The notes beneath the pieces are model-generated. The model had not been told where the DNA came from. It made no database searches and saw nothing but the letters and a program-made list of their open reading frames with translations. This document shows, piece by piece, positions 27,244-37,177 of a DNA stretch of 64,000 nt. The translations under genes and the position numbers were made by a program. Position 1 is the stretch's first letter. Each line of letters opens with the position of its first letter. Source of the stretch: Candidatus Kapaibacterium sp. (GTDB lineage: Bacteria; Bacteroidota; Ignavibacteria; Kapaibacteriales; NICIL-2); assembly GCA_025055755.1 (NCBI GenBank), contig JANWWF010000001.1, forward strand, positions 476,670-540,669, read 5' to 3'.

Positions 27244-29374
27244 TGACAATCGGCGTTTCGATAGTGATCTGCACAGTGCGGCAGTACGAACGCCCTTCCG
27301 GTGTCGCGTTGTCGTAGAGTAATTCGTCGCTCCCCTTCGGAACAAGAGTCACTGCAGTATCCGAAAGACCCAGTGCTCGCTGCACTTCGACACAACGGCG
27401 GCGCGCCAGTTCGCGGTTGTACTCTGGATCACCACTGCGATCGGCATACCCTGCAATCAACACCTTTGATTGCGGCTGAATACGCGATCGCACCTCGCTA
27501 AGGAGAGCCCGATGTGCAGCGGTTAGCTCTGCCTTGTTGAAATCGAACACTATCAGCGAGAAGCGGTCAATGCGCTTGTCGTCACGTTGCTCGAACCGCT
27601 TTTGTCGAACCGTAAGCTGCTGGACGTTCAGCTGGAGCGTTTTATCTATCGTCTGCCCTGTCCGATCGCGCACAGTATAGGTAACTGTTACTGGCTTGTC
27701 AAGCTTTGGATATGGCTGTTCAGTGACATTCCAGCGATACGGCACCAGCTGCGATACTCCACTCAATGAGCGAATGGTTTTTCCCTCTTGCTCAATTGAT
27801 GCCTGCCAGCTGGCAAGCCCTGCTTCGGACTCTACATAGGGCACAAACTCTACCAGTGGTGGATTAGCACTAACGCTTATGTTTGAAATTGTCACGGGAC
27901 GCAGGATCTCAGGGTCGGTTGCACTAATTTCAACACGACGATTTTCCTCTTGCCCTTCCGCTGTAGCCACGTTCGAAGGGGATGCGGGCAAGTTTCGTGC
28001 GCGCACCGTGATGCGGCTCGGATCAATGCCCCATACGCGGACCAGGTAGTCGCGAACTGCGGTCGCTCGCGCCTGAGAAAGAGCAAGATTACCTGCTTCG
28101 ATTCCAGTGTTGGCATTTGTACCGATGAGCACCAACTTCGCTGCTGGATTGCGCCGCAGCCGAGAACCAATGATGTTCAGCACATCGCGGTAGATGTCCA
28201 GAGTTGCTGGTGATAGGCGCTTTTCATTGAAGCTGGCTGTATCGGATGGTTCTATCAATCGCAAGCGACTTAATTCCAACGCAGCGCTACCTTCCGGAAA
28301 AAACACATAGGGCAATAAGGGAAAGCTCTCTTCAACTTCAGTTTCCTCAATCACAACATTGGCAAGGCTATCAAGAGGCATTCCATCATTGCGCAGTGCA
28401 CGCGCCTGCACATCAAGCAGCAAGTGTGCTGCACGTGGCACTCGCCGCTGATACCGCTCAGTAACTGTCGTGGTCGTGAAAGTCAACTTTTGCTCGCCTT
28501 GTTGCTCTTGACGTTGCTGGGTCGTGTACTCAACAGAGAGACGCTCGATTTCTTCCCGTTCGATGCCTACTACTGCAATAGTGCTGGTATCGCGGACATA
28601 AACGGTGTCGTAGAAATAGCGTGGAGGCGGTGGGGGGTAGAATGCATGCCGCACACTTACGCCAACTGCTAAAGGTGCAACTTGCCATTGAACATCCCCT
28701 GTAATCGGCACTAGGGGTTGGTAATAACGCAATTCAGGAGTGACAGTAATATCCTCGTTCAGCGGAAAATCTACTCCTGCCGATACACTGAGATGCATCT
28801 GCATGCGGCGAATGTTTTCGACCTTCCCCTCGATACGATTGCGAATACGCGAAGAATCTGGCAAATAGAACACATAATCCGGTTGTGTGAGCGTTTCCAG
28901 CTGACGAAATGCATTGTTAAGCAGATACGACAGTCGCACACCAATCCCAAGCCGTACACGGTGGAACAATATGCCACCAATCACAGGCTCAGCTATTACT
29001 GCAGGGAAATCTGTGAAAAGCTCATGCTTTGCTTCAACGGTGGTCGTCTGGTTGAGCCCTCCAATAACTGCCGTGTTACCGATCACCTCTGGGCGGAACA
29101 ACCGTCCCGAAAGCGGCGCATATCCCAGTCGTAATTCTGTAACAAGAATCTCATTGAGCGGATAGGTAACCAGAGCACCAAGACTCCCCACCCCACCGGT
29201 GCCGGTTGTGTAGTTTGGTCCACACCGGAATGCATTTGGAAGAGACTGGAAATTAGCCGTCTGGATATTGTTCTGATATGCAACCCATGCTCCTGCGTAG
29301 AGCCATGGCTGCCGCTGTACCGCCTGCGCATGGAGCAGGTATGCACCAGCAGCAAGCACGAAAAGGAATTTCAT
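27227..29374 (-). CDS. Outer-membrane protein with two OmpA-like domains
   Basis: Signal peptide MKFLFVLAAGAYLLHAQA; N-terminal barrel; OmpA-like domain 1 (LVLIGTNANTGIEAGNLALSQARATAVRDYLVRVWGIDPSRITVRA...ENRRVEI) and domain 2 (VLIAGYADRSGDPEYNRELARRRCVEVQRALGL...CRTVQITIE). Confidence 0.9.
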   Translation of the reverse strand: MKFLFVLAAGAYLLHAQAVQRQPWLYAGAWVAYQNNIQTANFQSLPNAFRCGPNYTTGTGGVGSLGALVTYPLNEILVTELRLGYAPLSGRLFRPEVIGNTAVIGGLNQTTTVEAKHELFTDFPAVIAEPVIGGILFHRVRLGIGVRLSYLLNNAFRQLETLTQPDYVFYLPDSSRIRNRIEGKVENIRRMQMHLSVSAGVDFPLNEDITVTPELRYYQPLVPITGDVQWQVAPLAVGVSVRHAFYPPPPPRYFYDTVYVRDTSTIAVVGIEREEIERLSVEYTTQQRQEQQGEQKLTFTTTTVTERYQRRVPRAAHLLLDVQARALRNDGMPLDSLANVVIEETEVEESFPLLPYVFFPEGSAALELSRLRLIEPSDTASFNEKRLSPATLDIYRDVLNIIGSRLRRNPAAKLVLIGTNANTGIEAGNLALSQARATAVRDYLVRVWGIDPSRITVRARNLPASPSNVATAEGQEENRRVEISATDPEILRPVTISNISVSANPPLVEFVPYVESEAGLASWQASIEQEGKTIRSLSGVSQLVPYRWNVTEQPYPKLDKPVTVTYTVRDRTGQTIDKTLQLNVQQLTVRQKRFEQRDDKRIDRFSLIVFDFNKAELTAAHRALLSEVRSRIQPQSKVLIAGYADRSGDPEYNRELARRRCVEVQRALGLSDTAVTLVPKGSDELLYDNATPEGRSYCRTVQITIETPIVNGTRQ

Positions 29375-29411
29375 CGTCTGTGTTTGTACTTCAACGTCAG
29401 CTGGAACAATG

Positions 29412-29420
29412 GCAAATATA
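29412..29420 (-). promoter_or_regulatory. TAnnTTTGC promoter-like element upstream of the OmpA-family gene
   Basis: Minus strand TATATTTGC, 38 nt upstream of the start. Confidence 0.5.
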
Positions 29421-29485
29421 CCAGCCTTGTTTAGTGGGATGGCGTAGTCATGTGCAGCTACCTTCTCCTATCCTCGATGTTCTTT

Positions 29486-32308
29486 TTACCGAACAACAGC
29501 AACTCTGGAGTGAAATACGCCTGTCGGCGTAATAATCCTCACCAACATTACTCCACTCGGAATATTGCCCAGAGGAATAGCCAGCGAGCTGTTTACTCCA
29601 TTTCCAAGGATAGCTTGCTTTCGTTCAAGCACTTTTCCATCAATAGTCACTATTTCCACTGCATAAATGCCCTCTGAAGCATCGCGCACCTCGATTTGCA
29701 GTTGGTCTGTTGCAGGGTTGGGTAATACTGTGATTGCTGTGCGATCACGAACAATAATATCCCGCGGAAAACAGTACGTGTTTAACGTGAGCACTCCGTT
29801 GCGGACCTGCACAACCGGCTGCTTAAGAACATCGCGGACGGTAATTGTTGCGATGAGAACAGAATCGTGGAATTGGGTCGAGGCAAGCCCGATACCACTA
29901 ATGATCCCCAGTAGCACAGGCTCTGTGTTCCGCAGCGAAATATCTTGCCGCACTATGCGAATGCTATACCAACCATTCGCATCAATCACTGCACTGAGGA
30001 CTGTTCCCAGGTGGACCTGGCGAAAATCGAACATCTTCGCGTTGATGCGCACAGTGTATTCAACCGTTGCGTCAATAATCGAATCCTGGGCATTGACCAG
30101 CTGGAGATGGAGGGGGATGTCGATTGTTTCCCCTATTGTGCCGCGGGTACTGATGACCGTTGCAATTGCCGGAATACGTTTGTCATAGGATGACAGATTC
30201 AATACCTGAATGTAAGTCCAGGGACATGGAAGCACGACCTCAAGCTCTACTCGAACGATAGTCGTATCTGGCACTTGGGGCAAATACTGCAGATGGACAT
30301 TGAGCCGCTCGCCAACGCGAAGGACCTGACCGTTGACATTGGCAATCTGCCGCCCTTCGATATCAAGCTTAACAATGCGCAGGTCGGGATGATATGGTGT
30401 TAGGCGAAGGGCGCGGAGGGTTAGCGGCTCATCGTCGGTGTTGATGAAGTAGATCGTTTGCGCTGGGTAGTCCAACAATGTTTCCCGGTTGGTAAACTGC
30501 GTGTTGCCTCCCACATTCATTGAAACTGGATTGAACTCGGTGGAAAATGGCTCAGAGCTTCCTTCACAACCGATGCTATCAGTAACGGTAACCATAAACG
30601 TCCCTGGCTCGGAGATAGCAATTGTCGGTGTTGTTTGTCCAGAACTCCAGCGGTATGTCGAAAAGCCTGGTGTTGCCCGAAGCTCGATAGTAGTTCCTGC
30701 ACAGAACTTTCGTGGACCACTTATCGTTGGTCGAGGGGTAGTATTGGCTCGGATATGTGCAGGCGGCGAGGTATTTGTGCATCCCTGACTATCGGTCACC
30801 GTTACCGTGTATATTCCCGCTTGCTGATCGTTGAGGGTTATTCGTCGCGACCGCGCTCCGTTCGACCACACATAGTCAACATAGCCTTCCCCAGCATCAA
30901 GTGTTGTCATTTCTCCAGGGCAGAGGTGGGCACGCCCTTCCACACGAATCTCTGGTGTCGGTAGCGGGTGCACTCTCACTGTGGCCTCTGCAAAATAATC
31001 GCAGCCTTTGCCTTGATCATACACGCTGAGACTAACTCGCGACAGTCCACTACTATCCCATCGAATCCGCACAATATTCGACATCGGATCACTAACTATA
31101 ACTCCACCTGCTCCCTCTACTTGCCACAGGTAGGTGAAGAGCCGGTTGTACACAGTGCCAAAAATGATAGTCTTACCTTGACAGATTTCCGGCGGCAACG
31201 CAAACTCTGCAACAGGTGGTTCGGTAACTACAACGGTCATTGTGGCACGTTGAGTACAGCCTTGTTGATCGCGCACAATCAGGCGATACATCCGCGTTGC
31301 CGGTGGCACAAGGCGTTGGACCAGTGCCCGACGATCAATAGAATCGGAAACAGGACGCCCTTGGTTATCGAAGACCTCCCACCAGTATTCATATGGCGGT
31401 ACTCCGCCACTAACCATTGTTGAATCGCCCAGTTGGATTTCTTTCCCATAGCAAATCGAAGTATCACGCAACCGTAGCGTCATTGCTGGTTTGACACGTA
31501 CCAGAATACTATCAGTTCGCACACACCCCTTTGCATCAGTAACGGTGCAAAAGTACTGGGTGGTCACAGTCGGGAAGACAGTAGGATTGGGAACTGTCGG
31601 CGAACTCATGCTCCCAGCTGGTGACCACTCGATACGATAGGGAGCAGTCCCCCCATTTGCCAGTGGGTTTGCACCGATTTGGACTGGTTCACCAGCACAA
31701 ATCTCCAGCACACGTTGGCGGAACGCCAATGTGATTGGTTGAGTGATGGAAATGTGTGCAGTATCAACTGCACTGCAGCCACGAGCATCGGTCACACGGA
31801 GCACCACCTGGAAATCCTGCACACGATCGGCTCGAAATACGGGATTTGAGCTGTTGATATTCCGGGCAGTTCCTGGTAATCCAAACCATTCAAAGTGGTA
31901 TGGACTTTCTCCCCCATACGCTGTCGGGGTCCCCCCCAGCGTGACATCTTGACCAACACAGACTTGGATTATTCCTCCTGCACTTATCCGCGGAGGCAGC
32001 AACATGATAAGAAAGACAGTATCACGCCCCACCGCCCCATCTGCATCGGTAACGGTGAGGATGTACCGCTGATGGCTTCGAAGCGCAGTTAGGAGTGGAT
32101 TAGGCGCCGTCGGGTCGCTCAAGCCTACACTAGGCTCCCAGTGGTACTGATAAGGAGCTCTACCACCCAAAGCGGTCGGCGAACCACCAAGACGTACCGT
32201 CATTCCCTGACATAACTGGAGGGTATCCTTCCCGGCATCGACAACAATCTGCGCGTGCAGAATCTGCAGCCATGCACTCACGCAGAAAGCGGCTACGATT
32301 GTCCGCAT
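29486..32308 (-). CDS. Large secreted PKD/Ig-like-repeat protein with T9SS type A sorting domain
   Basis: Signal peptide MRTIVAAFCVSAWLQILHAQ; repeated modules C-x-G...LGG-x-P-x-A-x-GG-x-x-PY-x-x-x-W...TVTDAxGC; C-terminal VLPNPATDQLQIEVRDASEGIYAVEIVTIDGKVLERKQ...SGVMLVRIITPTGVFHSRVAVVR. Confidence 0.92.
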   Translation of the reverse strand: MRTIVAAFCVSAWLQILHAQIVVDAGKDTLQLCQGMTVRLGGSPTALGGRAPYQYHWEPSVGLSDPTAPNPLLTALRSHQRYILTVTDADGAVGRDTVFLIMLLPPRISAGGIIQVCVGQDVTLGGTPTAYGGESPYHFEWFGLPGTARNINSSNPVFRADRVQDFQVVLRVTDARGCSAVDTAHISITQPITLAFRQRVLEICAGEPVQIGANPLANGGTAPYRIEWSPAGSMSSPTVPNPTVFPTVTTQYFCTVTDAKGCVRTDSILVRVKPAMTLRLRDTSICYGKEIQLGDSTMVSGGVPPYEYWWEVFDNQGRPVSDSIDRRALVQRLVPPATRMYRLIVRDQQGCTQRATMTVVVTEPPVAEFALPPEICQGKTIIFGTVYNRLFTYLWQVEGAGGVIVSDPMSNIVRIRWDSSGLSRVSLSVYDQGKGCDYFAEATVRVHPLPTPEIRVEGRAHLCPGEMTTLDAGEGYVDYVWSNGARSRRITLNDQQAGIYTVTVTDSQGCTNTSPPAHIRANTTPRPTISGPRKFCAGTTIELRATPGFSTYRWSSGQTTPTIAISEPGTFMVTVTDSIGCEGSSEPFSTEFNPVSMNVGGNTQFTNRETLLDYPAQTIYFINTDDEPLTLRALRLTPYHPDLRIVKLDIEGRQIANVNGQVLRVGERLNVHLQYLPQVPDTTIVRVELEVVLPCPWTYIQVLNLSSYDKRIPAIATVISTRGTIGETIDIPLHLQLVNAQDSIIDATVEYTVRINAKMFDFRQVHLGTVLSAVIDANGWYSIRIVRQDISLRNTEPVLLGIISGIGLASTQFHDSVLIATITVRDVLKQPVVQVRNGVLTLNTYCFPRDIIVRDRTAITVLPNPATDQLQIEVRDASEGIYAVEIVTIDGKVLERKQAILGNGVNSSLAIPLGNIPSGVMLVRIITPTGVFHSRVAVVR

Positions 32309-32394
32309 AGCGTGACCGGGATATGGTATCTTGTCCAACAAAAGCAGCATAAACTGTGCCAGGCCCCCGAAGGAAATGCTTCATTCGCTCTTCT

Positions 32395-32403
32395 GCAAAC
32401 ATA
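32395..32403 (-). promoter_or_regulatory. TAnnTTTGC promoter-like element upstream of the PKD/T9SS gene
   Basis: Minus strand TATGTTTGC, 87 nt upstream of the start. Confidence 0.45.
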
Positions 32404-32603
32404 CACACGCAACATTTCCTTTCGTACACAGCCGCGGCAGTACATCACTGCCGGTGCTCCATAACCAGCACGTTTAAAGCTGCTTTCCTAGAGAGTTATC
32501 GTCCATGGCATGAAAAACTGCAGTCGCGGGCAACACATGTTGGGGTAATTAGTTCACGCCACCTTTCGATTACCGTGGGGGAGTGCTGTTGGTGGTGAAT
32601 ACT

Positions 32604-33605
32604 TCAGCGTTCTGCAATACGAAGTATGACTTTTCCAAACTGCTGCCTTTGGCGAAGACGCGCAAAAGCATGTTCATACTCCTCCAGTGCATACACCGAA
32701 TCAACAATAGGTTTGATGCGATGACGTGCAACAAAGTCGACCATCTGGCTGAAATTGTCATCGCTGCCCATGGTGCTTCCAATAATGCGGAGCTGTTTCC
32801 AAAAGATGCGGTGGACATCCAGCATTGGCACTGGACCTGCTGTTGCACCATAAATGACAATCCGGCCTGCAGGTTTGGCTATCGCTACGAGGCGATTGAA
32901 CTGTTCACCGCAAGTGCCATCTACTGCAAGGTCAAAGCCACCAAATGCCCGCCGAATTTCTTCCCACCAACCATCGGTGGTATAGAGCACACCGCAATGC
33001 GCTCCGAGTTCTTTTGCTCGGTCAAGTTTCCAGGATGCGCCGCTAGTCACGGCAACCGACGCTGCACCTGCGGCAAAAGCAAACTGTAAGGCAAACAGTG
33101 CAACACCTCCGCCAATACCAGTTATAAGCAGCGTATCATCTGGCGTGAATCCCCCTTGCACAAAGACTGCACGATACGCAGTTAGCCCTGCTAAAGGTAG
33201 AGCAGCGGCTTCTTCATCGCTCAAATGCTCAGGAGTACGGTGGAGACGGTGCACAGGCACATCCACGTACTCGGCAAATGTTCCCGCCGATGGCATCCCT
33301 AGTATCGTATATGCTGAACTTTGTGCGCGTTCATCACTTCCCCACTCCTGATTCGGATTGATGATAACTCGTTTCCCTATTAGCGATCGATCTTCTCCTG
33401 TGACATCCACGACAATCCCACAGCCGTCCGAGCCAAGTATGGATGGATACCGAATTTTCGCATACTGTCCCTGGATAATCCATTCATCCCGATGGTTGAG
33501 TGCTGCAGCAAGCATACGTACCCGCGCCCATCCTTCTGGTAACGGACCAAGGGATTGTTCCTGGATCGCTAGCTCATGCGGGGCACGAAGAATAAGCGCT
33601 TTCAT
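32604..33605 (-). CDS. Zinc-binding-type alcohol dehydrogenase / quinone oxidoreductase (MDR family)
   Basis: MKALILRAPHELAIQEQSLGPLPEGWARVRMLAAALNHRDEWIIQGQY; GSDGCGIVVDV; GIGGGVALFALQFAFAAGA; ends EYEHAFARLRQRQQFGKVILRI. Confidence 0.88.
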   Translation of the reverse strand: MKALILRAPHELAIQEQSLGPLPEGWARVRMLAAALNHRDEWIIQGQYAKIRYPSILGSDGCGIVVDVTGEDRSLIGKRVIINPNQEWGSDERAQSSAYTILGMPSAGTFAEYVDVPVHRLHRTPEHLSDEEAAALPLAGLTAYRAVFVQGGFTPDDTLLITGIGGGVALFALQFAFAAGAASVAVTSGASWKLDRAKELGAHCGVLYTTDGWWEEIRRAFGGFDLAVDGTCGEQFNRLVAIAKPAGRIVIYGATAGPVPMLDVHRIFWKQLRIIGSTMGSDDNFSQMVDFVARHRIKPIVDSVYALEEYEHAFARLRQRQQFGKVILRIAER

Positions 33606-33985
33606 TGCTGAGCTACATTGCGAACGTTGCGGTAGTACTCCTCTATGCTGGCAATGACAGCCTCTGGATCGATTGGTTTAGTAAAGTAGCCATTAGCCCC
33701 GCATGCTAAGCAGTACTGTTTCGCCGGAAGCGAATCCACCACCGTGACGATAGCAACATAGGGAGGAATTTCATACTGTTGTTGGCGGATGGTTCGGAGA
33801 ACGTCAATGCCATCGTAGCGAGGCAATATCCAATCGACAAGCACAGCATCATAGCGCTCTTTTTCAACTTGCTCGATTGCCCGCGCCCCATCAAGCACAA
33901 CGTCAACCAACCACCCCTTCCGCTCGAATACAGTACGGATGTAGGTAGCGGTTACGGGATTATCCTCCGCAATAAGGATACGCAT
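33602..33985 (-). CDS. Stand-alone response-regulator receiver domain
   Basis: MRILIAEDNPVTATYIRTVFERKGW; phosphoacceptor in AVLVDWILPRYDG; conserved YFTKPID lysine. Confidence 0.88.
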   Translation of the reverse strand: MRILIAEDNPVTATYIRTVFERKGWLVDVVLDGARAIEQVEKERYDAVLVDWILPRYDGIDVLRTIRQQQYEIPPYVAIVTVVDSLPAKQYCLACGANGYFTKPIDPEAVIASIEEYYRNVRNVAQQ

Positions 33986-34013
33986 GGCACTCCATTGCCC
34001 GTGTGCAGAATTA

Positions 34014-35363
34014 TCATCCACCACCTGGCAGATACGTCGTGCGCCCGATGGAGTGATACTCAAATCCGTATCGGATGAGATCACCTGATCGCCACACGTT
34101 CCGCCCGTCAAAAATAATGTTCCCCCGCATACTTGCCTTTACTTTGTTCCAGTCAGGCGAATGGAACTCTCCCCATTCGGTCGCAAGGATGAGAGCATCA
34201 GCTCCCTGGACAGCATCGTACATACTGGAGGCATACTTTATGATGTCTCCCAAAACTTGGCGGCTTGTTTCGAGCGCAGCAGGATCATAGGCACACACGT
34301 GTGCGCCTTGAGCAATAAGCGCCCTAATAAGCGCATGGGCAGGGGCCTCACGCACATCATCGGTGTTCGGTTTGAACGCTAATCCCCATACGCCAAAGGT
34401 GCGACCAGTAATGCTTCCACCAAAGCGCTCAACAATTTTTCGAACAAATCGCTCCAGTTGCTTGCGGTTCACAACTGCTGCTGCCTCGACAAGCTGAAGC
34501 TGCAGTCCCACCTGCTGAGCCGAAGCATAAAGCGCTCGAATATCCTTTGGCAGGCAGCTGCCACCGAAACCAAGACCTGGATACAAGTATCGCTGTCCTA
34601 TCCGCGGATCGAAACTCATTCCAAGCCGCACCAGCTCCACATCGGCGCCGACTGCCTCACAGTACATGCTCATCTCATTCATAAACGAGATACGCAATGC
34701 CAGAAAGGCATTTGACGCATACTTTGTGACCTCTGCGCTGCGCTCATCCATCACCAGCAACGGACGACTGTATTCATCCACGAACGGACGGTAGAGCTCG
34801 CTGAGCACAGCAATAACCTCCGGATCGCGACTTCCAATAACCACACGATCGGGCATGAGCGTTTGCTGAACAGCGTTACCTTCGCTTAGAAATTCAGGAT
34901 TGCTTGCAACGCGAATGTCACTGGTTGGTGCAACCTCGTTGGCAATCTGCCGCACTTTGTCAGCGGTCCCTACGGGCACTGTGCTCCGATTGACGATAAT
35001 GCGGCGCTCCTGAATGTGCTCATCCCGGACGATTGTCGCAATCTGCTTAGCTGTCTCAAGTACATAGCGTAGATCAGCAGAGCCATCCTCATCGGGAGGA
35101 GTAGGAAGGCACAGAAATATCACTTCTGCATTGCGGACTGCAACTTGCAGTTCATCGGTAAAGTGTAGTCGTCCTTCTGCCAAGTTGCGCTGGAGCAGTG
35201 GTTCTAACCCTGGTTCGTAAATAGGGCTTTCACCCCGCTGAAGCCGATCCAATTTTGCTCGATCGACATCCATGCACCAAACGGTATTTCCCTGCTCTGC
35301 AAAGCATACCCCCGAGACTAATCCAACATAGCCAGTGCCGATAACCGCGACCGAAAGAGCCAT
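34014..35363 (-). CDS. UDP-glucose/GDP-mannose dehydrogenase family protein (UDP-glucose 6-dehydrogenase-like)
   Basis: MALSVAVIGTGYVGLVSGVCFAEQGN; GFGGSCLPKDIRAL; WGLAFKPNTDDVREAPA. Confidence 0.93.
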   Translation of the reverse strand: MALSVAVIGTGYVGLVSGVCFAEQGNTVWCMDVDRAKLDRLQRGESPIYEPGLEPLLQRNLAEGRLHFTDELQVAVRNAEVIFLCLPTPPDEDGSADLRYVLETAKQIATIVRDEHIQERRIIVNRSTVPVGTADKVRQIANEVAPTSDIRVASNPEFLSEGNAVQQTLMPDRVVIGSRDPEVIAVLSELYRPFVDEYSRPLLVMDERSAEVTKYASNAFLALRISFMNEMSMYCEAVGADVELVRLGMSFDPRIGQRYLYPGLGFGGSCLPKDIRALYASAQQVGLQLQLVEAAAVVNRKQLERFVRKIVERFGGSITGRTFGVWGLAFKPNTDDVREAPAHALIRALIAQGAHVCAYDPAALETSRQVLGDIIKYASSMYDAVQGADALILATEWGEFHSPDWNKVKASMRGNIIFDGRNVWRSGDLIRYGFEYHSIGRTTYLPGGG

Positions 35364-35398
35364 ATGCGGGACACAACTATGGAACAATTGTTCTTCTG

Positions 35399-37177
35399 TC
35401 AGCGCTTGCCTGCATGGTCGAGTGGACTGGGCAGCAAGGGAGGCTTTGGGAAACTATCCTCCAAGGGGCGAAGTTCAGCATCCTCGACCAATAGGTCTGG
35501 CGTTGCAACAGTTGCAATCACATATGGTGCACCACCGCTGCGATACGGGGAAATCACCGAAGGTGCAAGCAAATTATGCACGTAGAGCCCTTGCCCCACT
35601 GCTATGACATCGCGGAAAATCTGATACCCCCCGGGAACCACCATGCCTCCGCGTACACGCTCACGGCGACCATCCCGCCATATCCGCTCTATGACAAGAG
35701 CTGGAAGTTGCCCTTCACCACCTGTAGGGAATGTTCCACCGGTTTGCTGGTACACAGCCGTATAGAGCAAGTTTTGGTTGAGTATCTCTGAAACGATGTA
35801 ACCGTACGGCAGATCGCGACGTCGCAAAATTTGCAGCATCCGTTCAACTAACTGCTGCTCACGGAGCTGCTTTCGCCGGTCATCGGTGCGAAGAAGCAGA
35901 ACATCGTACATCGCTCCTCCACCACGGGAGCGTCCATTGGACAAGCGTATCCGCCGTGTTGGCGTGCGGGAGCTGAGAAGATGCTCCAAATACCCCTGCC
36001 GCACCAACACCAAAGGTTTTGGCTCTATTCCTTCATCGTCAATCCGATATGCCGCAGCTACAGGGGTTGGTCCGATCTGTGTGCGGTTGGGCACGCTTTC
36101 AACACTCAAGAATTCCGCCATCACTCGCGCACCGATTTTGTTCTGCAGCGCGGTGAAGCGATCTTGCTCCCGCACTCCCTGCTCGGTGAGCGGAGAACGC
36201 TGAGCAACAAGGAGTGGAGCAAAGACCTGGGCAAAAAGCTCCGCTGCTGCCTGTCCACGAAACAGGATAGGACCTGAATATGGCTCAGTGAGTGCAGGAG
36301 CAGAGCGCTGCATCGTGAGCGATTCAACTACATGCTGCATTGCACGCTTGAGAGAATCCCAGGACGGCAAGTCTGCTACTGTCTGACCGTATACTGCATA
36401 CGTCTGGGCAAGAGGCATACCATCGGACGCTTGGGAGGTTGCAACAATTTCGAGTCCCACCTGCCGGTGCACCTTGATATAACTCCGCCCTTCGCTGTTG
36501 ACGTAGATGACCAGCTCAGGTAAATGTTCAAACGTCACTGTTGCAGTGTGAACTGCCGGATAATGTCGCGCGATCGCGGAGATCTGGCGTAGCTGCTCGA
36601 CGACTTGTCTCAAATCCACGCGGGGAATCGGAGCAGCAGTATCATACAGTGCTGCTGCGGATAGGGGAACAAAGTCTGGCGTGGTATCGCGTTGCACAAG
36701 GTTCTTAAGAACTGCCTCTTTCTTGGCAAGTTGCTCAACAGCTGCCTTATAGGCAGCATCAGTTGCAAGCCACAGCTCTCGACGCAAAACGCCATAACTG
36801 AGTTCACGAGGAATAGTACGGTTGCGGAAGCTTTCGTCGTCGTCGCCACTACCGAAAAACAATGCTGCTGCGTCGAAAAAATTCGTGTTATCACGCTCTG
36901 GAGAGCCGACACGGATACCAACACTTAGTCGAGCACTTCGTGTTTGCCCACTGTCGAGAACGCCCCCCAAAGCAACTTTTGCTCGAGCAGACCACCGATA
37001 GCGGAATGTGTATTCGATGTAGTACGGCTTGCGGAGCGATTCTATCGAAAGGCTATCCATCGAGCGAGCAAGTTCATCGTGCATTGCACGGCGAACAGGC
37101 TCTACCCACGGAGGAAGCTGTGCCCATCCGGACATCAGCACAGCTACGAAAGTCCATCCACCTACGATCCACTTCAC
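35399..37177 (-). CDS. Exported TldD/PmbA-like protein, metal site degenerate
   Basis: GTG start with signal-peptide-like MKWIVGGWTFVAVLMSGWAQ; paralogous to the upstream gene (RVGSPERDNTN vs RVGSYQLDNTH; YSGPILFRGQAAAELFAQVFA vs YAGPAILSGRAAGVFFHEIFGH); C-terminal KPPLLPSP. Confidence 0.75.
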   Translation of the reverse strand: MKWIVGGWTFVAVLMSGWAQLPPWVEPVRRAMHDELARSMDSLSIESLRKPYYIEYTFRYRWSARAKVALGGVLDSGQTRSARLSVGIRVGSPERDNTNFFDAAALFFGSGDDDESFRNRTIPRELSYGVLRRELWLATDAAYKAAVEQLAKKEAVLKNLVQRDTTPDFVPLSAAALYDTAAPIPRVDLRQVVEQLRQISAIARHYPAVHTATVTFEHLPELVIYVNSEGRSYIKVHRQVGLEIVATSQASDGMPLAQTYAVYGQTVADLPSWDSLKRAMQHVVESLTMQRSAPALTEPYSGPILFRGQAAAELFAQVFAPLLVAQRSPLTEQGVREQDRFTALQNKIGARVMAEFLSVESVPNRTQIGPTPVAAAYRIDDEGIEPKPLVLVRQGYLEHLLSSRTPTRRIRLSNGRSRGGGAMYDVLLLRTDDRRKQLREQQLVERMLQILRRRDLPYGYIVSEILNQNLLYTAVYQQTGGTFPTGGEGQLPALVIERIWRDGRRERVRGGMVVPGGYQIFRDVIAVGQGLYVHNLLAPSVISPYRSGGAPYVIATVATPDLLVEDAELRPLEDSFPKPPLLPSPLDHAGKR

